Below the pieces are notes generated by a model, which was not told the origin of the DNA, searched no databases, and worked only from the letters and a program-made list of their open reading frames with translations. Positions 1 through 5,155 of a stretch of DNA of 5,155 nucleotides are shown in pieces. This DNA comes from an uncultured beta proteobacterium (lineage in GTDB: Bacteria; Pseudomonadota; Gammaproteobacteria; Burkholderiales; Burkholderiaceae). The stretch's first letter is position 1. The number at the start of each line of letters is the position of its first letter. The stretch lies in contig CAJARE010000194.1 of NCBI GenBank assembly GCA_903944255.1, forward strand, positions 1-5,155, written 5' to 3'. The position numbers and the translations under genes were made by a program.

Positions 1-846
1 TCAACTCGTATGTCAAATGTACAGCGTGCAGTTGGTGAATTATTTGGCACTCAACCTTTAAATAATTTAAATCCTGATCAGGTTGTAGCACTTGGTGCGG
101 CTATGCAAGCAGACTTGCTAGCAGGTAATCAAAGTAAAGATGATGAGTGGTTGCTGTTAGATGTCATTCCACTTTCTCTGGGTATTGAAACCATGGGCGG
201 CTTGGTTGAGAAAATTATCCCTAGAAATACCCCCATCCCTGTTGCAAGGGCGCAAGACTTCACAACTTTCAAAGATGGTCAGACTGCGCTAGCAGTTCAG
301 GTAGTGCAGGGTGAGCGGGAGCTAGCTCAAGATTGCCGCTCCTTGGGCAAGTTTGAATTACGTGGCATTCCTGCAATGGCTGCCGGTGCGGCACGCATTC
401 GAGTGACCTTTCAGGTAGATGCTGATGGTCTACTTTCTGTGAGTGCAGTAGAGCAGGTCTCTGGCGTACAAGCATCGATAGATATCAAACCATCATATGG
501 CTTAACTGATGCAGAAATTACTAGAATGCTACAAGACGGCTTCTCTTCGGCAAAAGAAGACCTCTTGTCTCGTTCTTTGCGTGAAGAGCAGGTGAATGCT
601 CAGAGATTATTGGATGCTGTTCAAACAGCGTTAGATAGTGACAGGAACTTACTTTCAAAGGAAGAGCAATCTTCAATTGATCGAGAGATGACAGCATTAC
701 AAAAGATCTTAAATGAAGAAACGGATAGCGCTGTAGTGCGTAAGGCTGTCGATCATGCTGCTAAGGCCACAGATGATTTTGCACAAATGCGTATGAATGC
801 CAGTATTCAAAAAGCATTATCCGGCAAGAATGTTGCAGAAATCTAA
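1..846 (+). CDS. hscA: Fe-S assembly chaperone HscA (Hsp70), C-terminal part
   Basis: This is the last 281 codons of HscA, the Hsp70-type chaperone that works with HscB to help release iron-sulphur clusters from the scaffold IscU in the cytoplasm. The 5' part lies outside the window; the frame is open from base 1, and the ATG at 10 is internal because the codons before it (Ser-Thr-Arg) continue the Hsp70 ATPase domain. Full HscA is about 616-620 residues, so a little under half is visible. Visible residues 1-45 are the end of the nucleotide-binding domain, with the helix VVALGAAMQADLLAG. The interdomain linker LLLDV is at 51-55, followed by the substrate-binding beta domain, which contains IPLSLGIETMGG, PRNTPIPVARAQ, FTTFKDGQTA and QGERELAQDCRSLGKFELRG, all typical of HscA rather than DnaK. 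KPSYGLTD starts the helical lid. The protein ends normally (KALSGKNVAEI). fdx follows after 33 bases, the usual isc order. Confidence 0.96.
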   Translation, partial: STRMSNVQRAVGELFGTQPLNNLNPDQVVALGAAMQADLLAGNQSKDDEWLLLDVIPLSLGIETMGGLVEKIIPRNTPIPVARAQDFTTFKDGQTALAVQVVQGERELAQDCRSLGKFELRGIPAMAAGAARIRVTFQVDADGLLSVSAVEQVSGVQASIDIKPSYGLTDAEITRMLQDGFSSAKEDLLSRSLREEQVNAQRLLDAVQTALDSDRNLLSKEEQSSIDREMTALQKILNEETDSAVVRKAVDHAAKATDDFAQMRMNASIQKALSGKNVAEI

Positions 847-879
847 TAATAAAAATCGAATAAAGAATCAGAAAAGACC

Positions 880-1218
880 ATGACTCAAATTGTTGTTTTA
901 CCTCATAGTGAATATTGTCCTGAGGGTGCTGTTGTTGAGGTTGCGCCTGGAACGTCGATTTGTGAGGCTTTATTAGAAAACGATATTCCAATTGAACATG
1001 CCTGCGATATGGTGTGTGCTTGTACCACTTGCCACGTCATCATTAAGGAGGGTTTTCAGAGCTTAAATCCCCCGGATGAAAATGAAGAGGATATGCTAGA
1101 CCGTGCCTGGGGTCTTAATCCTCAATCCCGTTTATCTTGTCAGGCGATCGTTGCCCGTGAAGATCTGGTCATTGAGATACCAAGGTACTCTATTAACCAT
1201 GCTAAAGAAAATCACTAG
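880..1218 (+). CDS. fdx: ISC-type 2Fe-2S ferredoxin Fdx
   Basis: This 112-residue adrenodoxin-type ferredoxin is close in length and sequence to E. coli Fdx (111 residues). It is a soluble electron carrier that supplies electrons for iron-sulphur cluster assembly on IscU, together with IscS. The four cluster ligands are visible as C42, C48, C51 and C87, in the pattern C-x5-C-x2-C then LSCQ. A non-ligand C46 sits in the loop, as in E. coli Fdx. Other family marks are IVVLPH at the N-terminus, IEHAC, ACTTCH, EDMLDRAWGL (69-79) and the C-terminal EIPRYSINHA. The ATG at 880 aligns with the E. coli start; only a weak purine-rich stretch (AGAAAAGA) precedes it, so it is probably translated as part of the isc message after hscA. 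No iscX follows: the next gene is on the opposite strand. Confidence 0.97.
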   Translation: MTQIVVLPHSEYCPEGAVVEVAPGTSICEALLENDIPIEHACDMVCACTTCHVIIKEGFQSLNPPDENEEDMLDRAWGLNPQSRLSCQAIVAREDLVIEIPRYSINHAKENH

Positions 1219-1219
1219 T

Positions 1220-1239
1220 CAAAAGCCTTTAGCGTTTTG
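1220..1239. terminator. Weak possible bidirectional terminator between fdx and the LacI-type gene
   Basis: CAAAAGC (1220-1226) can pair with GC (1232-1233) plus TTTTG (1235-1239), with loop CTTTA and one bulged G at 1234. A-rich and T-rich arms on both sides make it readable in either direction, and it sits between two converging genes whose stops are 10 bases apart. The GC part of the stem is only two pairs and the element overlaps the last codons of the repressor gene, so it is a weak candidate. No stronger hairpin was seen at this junction. Confidence 0.25.
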
Positions 1240-2257
1240 GCGCTGTAGTAGTCGATTCTCGAATAACTAAATTGACGTTGGCTTTGATCTTCTTGGGTAG
1301 GTTATCTACGCCATTAATTTGTGAAACTAAGTGATTGGCTGCCTGGGCCCACATTCCAATAGCATCAATATGAATCGTTGTAAGACTTGGTAGAAGATGT
1401 CTTGATATCTCTAGATCGTCAAATCCAACAATCGACAGATCCTTAGGAACCTTAATGCCTTGTTTTTGAGCTTCTAAGAGTGCCCCCATGGCTAGAACGT
1501 CATTTCCACAAATAATGGCTGTCATTTTTGGGTTATTGAGAAGTAATTTTTTTAATCCTAGTCTTGCCTCTTGTAGCTCATAGGGGCATTGAACAATGAC
1601 TTCTGGTTTTAGGCGCATCTTATTTTCCGCCAGTAATTCTAGGGCGCCATTAACTCGGTCTGTTGCTCGATCATTATTCTCCGTGATACCGGTCAGAATT
1701 CCAAAATGTTTATGGCCTTGCTCTAATAAATGGCGGACGCCCAGCTTGATAGCTTCGCGATTATCAAAGCCTGATGCATAGCCATGAAGGGGAGCGGTCA
1801 ACGATCCAACATGAATATAAGGAATCCCACGAGTCTTTAAGAGCTTTAATGCTTCTCTTAGCTGGCTAGTTCCAAATAGTGCAATACCCTCAACCCCTCT
1901 GACTAATAAGTTAGTAATTTGTGTAGCTTCAATACTAGGATCATAGTTACTACTCGCCACTAGTAGTTGATGTCCAGATTGATTTAGCTGTCTTTGAAAC
2001 TCAGCAAGACCTTGAGCAAAAATGGCGTTATCTAGAGTTGGGACAATGACGCCGATGGTTCCTGAGCGTTTGAGCATTAAAGAGCGTGCACCAGCATTTG
2101 GAATATAACCAAGCTTCTTGATGACGCTATTGATCTTCTCCTTCAGAACAGCGCTTACTGTTTCGGGTCGATTTAGGGCTCTCGACACTGTTGCCGTAGA
2201 GACTTTTGCTGCAGATGCAACATGATTAATAGTGATCGATCCAGTGTGTTTTTTCAT
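1229..2257 (-). CDS. LacI/GalR-family transcriptional regulator
   Basis: This 342-residue protein has the normal LacI-family length and architecture. The N-terminal helix-turn-helix is at residues 10-29 (TINHVASAAKVSTATVSRAL), and the hinge helix around PNAGARSL (53-60) carries the minor-groove leucine L60. A periplasmic-binding-protein-like effector domain starts at GTIGVIVP (66-73) and includes the C-terminal family signatures ICGNDVLAMG (249-258) and VPKDLSIVGFDD (270-281). It should bind DNA as a dimer and respond to a small molecule; the effector cannot be read from sequence. The recognition helix has the ATVSR core shared with GalR and CcpA, whose operators have the AA-N-CG-N-TT core; the near-palindrome at 2329-2342 fits this. 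The gene is divergent from the ABC importer operon, so repression of that operon is the simplest inference; autoregulation is also possible. The ATG at 2257 leaves a standard-length head before the HTH, but no good Shine-Dalgarno sequence precedes it. Confidence 0.93.
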   Translation of the reverse strand: MKKHTGSITINHVASAAKVSTATVSRALNRPETVSAVLKEKINSVIKKLGYIPNAGARSLMLKRSGTIGVIVPTLDNAIFAQGLAEFQRQLNQSGHQLLVASSNYDPSIEATQITNLLVRGVEGIALFGTSQLREALKLLKTRGIPYIHVGSLTAPLHGYASGFDNREAIKLGVRHLLEQGHKHFGILTGITENNDRATDRVNGALELLAENKMRLKPEVIVQCPYELQEARLGLKKLLLNNPKMTAIICGNDVLAMGALLEAQKQGIKVPKDLSIVGFDDLEISRHLLPSLTTIHIDAIGMWAQAANHLVSQINGVDNLPKKIKANVNLVIRESTTTAPKR

Positions 2258-2316
2258 CAGCGTCTAAGGGAAAGTCCTAGTCTAATTCAGGGGGTTGAAG
2301 TAACTTTAGCAACAAA

Positions 2317-2344
2317 TTGTGGTTAGAATGAAAGCGCTTACATT
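2317..2344 (+). promoter_or_regulatory. Candidate promoter of the ABC importer operon
   Basis: TTGTGG (2317-2322) and TACATT (2339-2344) are spaced by 16 bases and could be -35 and -10 boxes, giving a start near 2351. They match the sigma-70 consensus at only 3 and 4 of 6 positions. An alternative -10 is TAGAAT (2324-2329), which is a better box but lacks a good -35. In either case the operator-like palindrome at 2329-2342 overlaps the core promoter or the start site, which suits repression. No convincing promoter for the divergent regulator gene was identified. Confidence 0.25.
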
Positions 2345-2357
2345 TTTATTCATTCTA
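2324..2357. repeat. 9-base inverted repeat flanking the operator
   Basis: TAGAATGAA (2324-2332) and TTCATTCTA (2349-2357) are perfect inverted copies with a 16-base spacer. The left arm overlaps the first four bases of the operator-like palindrome and the right arm ends just before the AAGGGA preceding the first permease. It could be a second protein-binding site, or a hairpin near the mRNA 5' end if transcription starts at or before the left arm; AT-rich sequence makes chance possible. Confidence 0.45.
2329..2342. promoter_or_regulatory. LacI-family operator
   Basis: TGAAAGCGCTTACA is palindromic at 12 of 14 positions; only the third and twelfth bases break symmetry. It has the central CG and AA-N-CG-N-TT core of LacI/GalR/CcpA operators and fits the CcpA-type TGWNANCGNTNWCA consensus. 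It lies 71 bases upstream of the divergent LacI-family start and 22 bases before the first permease codon. The match and position are visible; binding by the neighbouring regulator is inferred. Confidence 0.75.
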
Positions 2358-2364
2358 TAAGGGA

Positions 2365-3132
2365 TTGGAAATTTTTAGCAAGCTTTTATCCTTCTTTTTG
2401 TATTGTGCGATATTGCTTCTAGCTTGGTTTGGGCTAACTGAATGGTCGGGCACCATCTCGAGCGCAAGATTTCCTTCGCCTACTGAAACCTGGAACTCTT
2501 TCAAGATTATTGCGTTGCAGGGGTATGGCAACGGTAAGTTGTATCAGCATATCTTACAAAGTCTTGTATTGGTTACATCAGGATTTTTAGTTTCTTCCTC
2601 CTTGGGTATTTTGCTGGGTATTTTGATGGGGGCAAACAAAAAAATCGAGGCTTTTGTCAATCCTATCTTTCTAACCTTAAGGCCCATACCACCATTAGCT
2701 TGGATTCCATTAGCCATTGTTTGGCTGGGATTAGGAAATTCTGCAAAGGTGATGGTGATCTATGTTGCTGCCTTTGTACCTGCAGTGATTAATAGCTTTA
2801 CGGGAGTTAGGTCAATTGAAGTCCCGCAACGTGAAGCTGCTGCAATGTTAGGGATTAGTCGCTTTGCTTATTATCGCGAAGTACTAATACCAGGAGCTTT
2901 ACCACTGATCTTTACTGGCTTGCGGCTCTCGCTCCAAGCTTCTTGGACGACACTAGTTGCAGCTGAGTTGGTTGGGGCCACTTTAGGCTTAGGATCGATC
3001 CTCAATCAAGCTGCACAAGATATAAATCCCGCCATGATTTTGGTGGGCATGATTAGTGTTGCTCTTTCGGGCTGGCTGATGACACAAATATTAGCCAAAG
3101 CTGAGCAGTACGCAATGCCTTGGAGAGCATGA
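2365..3132 (+). CDS. NitT/TauT-type ABC transporter permease 1
   Basis: This 255-residue inner-membrane permease belongs to the SsuC/TauC/NrtB-like BPD_transp_1 family and forms part of the channel of the importer encoded here. About six hydrophobic segments are visible, roughly at residues 8-24, 66-89, 100-122, 127-145, 180-203 and 222-243. The ATPase-contacting EAA loop is at 157-180 (E157-A-A, G163, P176, P180). The segment LRPIPPLAWIPLAIVWLG (105-122) is characteristic of the NitT/TauT class. The start is a TTG, chosen because there is no in-frame ATG or GTG near the 5' end and it places the first membrane segment correctly. The AAGGGA immediately before it is too close for an ideal Shine-Dalgarno, so the start is uncertain. 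It is first in a four-gene operon, and its TGA overlaps the next gene's start. The substrate is unknown. Confidence 0.9.
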   Translation: MEIFSKLLSFFLYCAILLLAWFGLTEWSGTISSARFPSPTETWNSFKIIALQGYGNGKLYQHILQSLVLVTSGFLVSSSLGILLGILMGANKKIEAFVNPIFLTLRPIPPLAWIPLAIVWLGLGNSAKVMVIYVAAFVPAVINSFTGVRSIEVPQREAAAMLGISRFAYYREVLIPGALPLIFTGLRLSLQASWTTLVAAELVGATLGLGSILNQAAQDINPAMILVGMISVALSGWLMTQILAKAEQYAMPWRA

Positions 3133-3917
3133 TGGCGCATCGTGAACGCTTAAACCAAGGAGAGTTTTTATTCTGGACCGGCCTGGGTATAGCAAGTTTT
3201 ATCGGGTTCTGGTATTTGTCAGTTTTTTTAGGAATAGTGCCTAGGCAGTTTTTGCCTGCTCCGCATGAGGTTCTCCTTAGATTTATTCGTTTGATCAATG
3301 AGCCTTTTTCTGGTTATACCTTGTTAGTGCACATTGCTTCAAGCTTTCAGCGTTTTTTATCTGGATTTCTTTTGGCGGTTGTTATTGGTATTCCCGTGGG
3401 TTTATTAATGGCCCTATCTAAGTACGCTAATCAGATCATTACCCCATTTTTTGAAAGTATTCGCTTTGTTGCGCCAATTGCCTGGGTGCCATTTGCCGCA
3501 CTCTGGTTTGGAACCGGAATCGGTGGCCCAGTACTGGTGATTTTTATGGGAGCATTCCCCCCAGTCTTAATTAATACGTATCGTGGCGCGATTCACGTCG
3601 ATAAAAAATATCTTGAGGCTGCCCGAATGCTTGGTGCCGGCAAATTACGCTTAATGACTGAGGTCTTATTTCCCGCTGCAATTCCATCCATTATTGCTGG
3701 ACTGAGAATTTCTGCGGGACTTGGTTGGCAGTCGTTGGTGGGTGCCGAATTGATTGTGGCCTCTAGTGGTGTGGGCTATATGATGGTTAAGGGGCAAGCA
3801 AGTATTCAGACTGATATTGTGATGAGCGGCATGATTGCAATTGGTCTTATTGGACTATTGATTGATGTACTTTTAAGGCGGGCTGAAAAGTTTGCTGTTC
3901 ACTATAAAGAAATTTGA
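3132..3917 (+). CDS. NitT/TauT-type ABC transporter permease 2
   Basis: This second inner-membrane permease of the same family has 261 residues from the chosen start. It resembles permease 1 in layout but is clearly different in sequence, so the channel is probably a heterodimer. Hydrophobic segments are visible at about residues 13-35, 72-95, 105-127, 132-150, 184-208 and 234-253. The class-typical IRFVAPIAWVPFAALWFG is at 110-127 and the EAA loop at 162-185 (E162-A-A, G168, P181, P185). The ATG at 3132 is preferred because GGAG (3122-3125) lies six bases upstream. An ATG at 3129 and a TTG at 3120 are in frame and would add one or four residues. The start overlaps the TGA of permease 1 (TGATG), which suggests translational coupling and matched amounts. 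The ATPase gene begins three bases after its stop. Confidence 0.92.
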   Translation: MAHRERLNQGEFLFWTGLGIASFIGFWYLSVFLGIVPRQFLPAPHEVLLRFIRLINEPFSGYTLLVHIASSFQRFLSGFLLAVVIGIPVGLLMALSKYANQIITPFFESIRFVAPIAWVPFAALWFGTGIGGPVLVIFMGAFPPVLINTYRGAIHVDKKYLEAARMLGAGKLRLMTEVLFPAAIPSIIAGLRISAGLGWQSLVGAELIVASSGVGYMMVKGQASIQTDIVMSGMIAIGLIGLLIDVLLRRAEKFAVHYKEI

Positions 3918-3920
3918 TTT

Positions 3921-4718
3921 ATGGCAGATATTGTTTTCGATTCGGTACAGCGTAGCTTTAAGCAAGGCGGTAAAGAATTTTTAGCTGTGGGCGGCATCGA
4001 CTTAACCGTAAAGGATAGGGAGTTTGTTGCTATTGTCGGTCCATCCGGTTGCGGCAAGACAACCTGTTTACGCATGGTGGCTGGACTGGAGATGCCTAGT
4101 AAAGGACGTGTATTAGTCGGCGGGAAAGAGGTTCAAGGACCTGGGCCAGATCGGGCGGTAGTATTTCAGCAGTTTGCCTTGTTTCCATGGAAAACAGTTC
4201 AGGAAAACATTGAGTTTGGTCTCAAATCAATGAGTATGAGTACCGCTGAAAAACGAGATAAGACTGCCCGCCTAGTTTCACTGATGGGATTAGAGGGTTA
4301 TGAACAGGCTTACCCCCACCAGCTATCGGGTGGCATGCAGCAACGTGTCGCAATTGCTCGTGCCTATGTCTTGGAGCCAGAAGTACTTTTGATGGATGAG
4401 CCATTCGGTGCTTTGGATGCTCAAACAAGAGTAGTTATGCAAGAAGAGCTCGTAAGACTTGCTCGTAAGAATCCTAAAACAGTTTTGTTTATTACCCACG
4501 CAGTTGAAGAGGCGGTATACCTCGCAGATCGAGTGGTGGTGATGTCAAGAAGGCCCGGCTTGATTCGGGATGTGATAGAAATTAAGCCAGTACGCGAAAA
4601 AGAAGGTTGGGATTCGCATTCTCGCATTGAGGATGTGATGGATTTGAGTTCATTTGTGCAGTTACGTAGTCAGATTTGGCGGTTGTTACGGGAGCAAAAC
4701 CTGGGTATTGATCATTGA
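3921..4718 (+). CDS. NitT/TauT-type ABC transporter ATP-binding protein
   Basis: This 265-residue cytoplasmic ATPase should dimerise on the EAA loops of the two permeases and power import. All nucleotide-binding motifs are intact: Walker A GPSGCGKTT (40-48), Q-loop VVFQQ around Q83 followed by FALFPW (85-90), ABC signature LSGGMQQR (135-142), Walker B EVLLMDEP (154-161) with catalytic E160, D-loop GALD (163-166) and switch histidine H193 in FITHAVEEA. The spacing, the FPWKTVQEN segment and the C-terminal region rich in charged residues resemble SsuB, TauB and NrtD-type subunits. There is no fused extra domain of the NrtC kind. The ATG at 3921 is three bases after the upstream permease stop, with only a weak AAAGAA ahead of it, so it is likely translationally coupled. 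Family assignment is firm; the transported compound is not determined by this subunit. Confidence 0.96.
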   Translation: MADIVFDSVQRSFKQGGKEFLAVGGIDLTVKDREFVAIVGPSGCGKTTCLRMVAGLEMPSKGRVLVGGKEVQGPGPDRAVVFQQFALFPWKTVQENIEFGLKSMSMSTAEKRDKTARLVSLMGLEGYEQAYPHQLSGGMQQRVAIARAYVLEPEVLLMDEPFGALDAQTRVVMQEELVRLARKNPKTVLFITHAVEEAVYLADRVVVMSRRPGLIRDVIEIKPVREKEGWDSHSRIEDVMDLSSFVQLRSQIWRLLREQNLGIDH

Positions 4719-4737
4719 TTCACTTTTGTAATATATG

Positions 4738-4743
4738 AGGGAG
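4738..4743 (+). promoter_or_regulatory. Strong ribosome binding site of the binding-protein gene
   Basis: AGGGAG lies six bases before the ATG at 4750, within a GAGGGAG run. It is the clearest Shine-Dalgarno sequence in the operon, and this gene alone has a real upstream gap (31 bases). That fits the usual need for more binding protein than membrane components. Confidence 0.7.
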
Positions 4744-4749
4744 ATAAAA

Positions 4750-5155
4750 ATGCAATTTAAAAAAACATTAGCCAGTATTTTGGGCGCAACAGTTCTTACA
4801 GCAGTAAGCATCGGAAATGTGCAGGCGCAAGCTAAACCTGCACTTACTGAGATAAAGGTAAGCTATCAGCCTGCGCTGTATTGGGCGCTACCATTTTATG
4901 TAGCGACGGAAAAAAATTGGTGGAGAGAGTTAGGTCTAAAGCCTGAATTTAGTACCTTTCCTGCCGGAGTTCCCCAAATAGCAGCTTCTGCTTCTAAATC
5001 TTGGGATGTTGGTGGCACTGGATCTGTACCAGCAGTGTTGGGCTATGTACGTTTTGGTATCAAAACCATCGGCTTAACAAATGATGAGTCTGCAGGAAAT
5101 GCTTTGTTAGCTACTCCAAAAGCTGCTGCGGCATTCGCTGCCAATCCACAATCAA
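4750..5155 (+). CDS. NitT/TauT-type ABC transporter substrate-binding protein, N-terminal part
   Basis: The frame is open from the ATG at 4750 to the window end, giving 135 complete codons; the remainder (family usually about 320-350 residues) lies outside. Residues 1-28 are a Sec-type signal peptide: MQFKKT, a hydrophobic core at about 7-22, and VQA-QA with likely cleavage after A26 or A28. There is no lipobox cysteine, so it should be a soluble periplasmic protein. The mature part begins like NMT1/SsuA-type binding proteins: a first strand EIKVSYQPAL (34-43), then FYVATEKNWWRELGLKPEF (49-67), a loop and helix FPAGVPQIAASAS (70-82), then WDVGGTGSVPAVLGY (85-99). These correspond to the family pattern of a strand, the 'YVAxEKGxxxxxGL' helix and the 'DVGxxGSxPA' ligand-loop region. 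The ligand cannot be assigned. It follows the ATPase by 31 bases on the same strand and completes the importer. Confidence 0.9.
   Translation, partial: MQFKKTLASILGATVLTAVSIGNVQAQAKPALTEIKVSYQPALYWALPFYVATEKNWWRELGLKPEFSTFPAGVPQIAASASKSWDVGGTGSVPAVLGYVRFGIKTIGLTNDESAGNALLATPKAAAAFAANPQS

Noticed and set aside
761..991. Reverse-strand open frame across the hscA-fdx junction
   Set aside because: It overlaps two well supported genes and its product shows no recognisable domain; it is a shadow frame.
2258..2364. A riboswitch or small RNA in the divergent intergenic region
   Set aside because: The region is only 107 bases and its structure is explained by promoter and operator elements; no conserved riboswitch core was recognised.
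2365..4718. Assigning the importer specifically to taurine, sulfonate or nitrate
   Set aside because: The permease and ATPase sequences fit the whole class, and no substrate-specific enzyme gene is visible in the window.
4719..4749. Gap before the binding-protein gene as a possible separate promoter or attenuator
   Set aside because: Only 31 bases, with no hairpin followed by a T run and no clear promoter boxes; it holds a good ribosome binding site and nothing else I can support.
1..5155. Mobile element, phage, CRISPR or defence system
   Set aside because: No transposase, integrase, terminal repeats, repeat-spacer pattern or defence domains were seen; gene order and composition look like ordinary chromosome.

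Overview
The window looks like a stretch of betaproteobacterial chromosome, most likely from Burkholderiales. A small, moderate-GC freshwater type such as Polynucleobacter would fit. This rests on close resemblance of the first two genes to proteobacterial HscA and Fdx and on the base composition; it is inference, not a database match.

Layout. Positions 1-846 hold the C-terminal part of hscA, the ISC-specific Hsp70, cut by the window edge. It is followed at 880-1218 by fdx, the 2Fe-2S ferredoxin. Together these are the 3' end of an isc iron-sulphur cluster assembly operon. A LacI-family repressor gene converges on fdx (1229-2257, minus strand), with only 10 bases between the two stop codons and a weak hairpin across the junction. 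A 107-base divergent intergenic region (2258-2364) holds a 14-base near-palindrome of LacI/GalR/CcpA operator type at 2329-2342, plus a separate 9-base inverted repeat around it. To the right runs a plus-strand ABC importer operon of the NitT/TauT (nitrate/sulfonate/taurine-like) class: permease 1 (2365-3132), permease 2 (3132-3917), ATPase (3921-4718) and a secreted substrate-binding protein (4750 to the window end, incomplete).

How it works together. The binding protein should capture a small solute in the periplasm and pass it to a channel built from the two different permeases, driven by a dimer of the ATPase. The divergent LacI-type protein, with the matching operator just before the first permease, is the probable local regulator. 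The solute cannot be read from this window; genes beyond position 5155 may reveal it. I see no mobile element, CRISPR array, tRNA or rRNA, and no clearly novel system. The most notable point is the pairing of a LacI-type repressor, usually linked to sugar and nucleoside genes, with a NitT/TauT-type importer.
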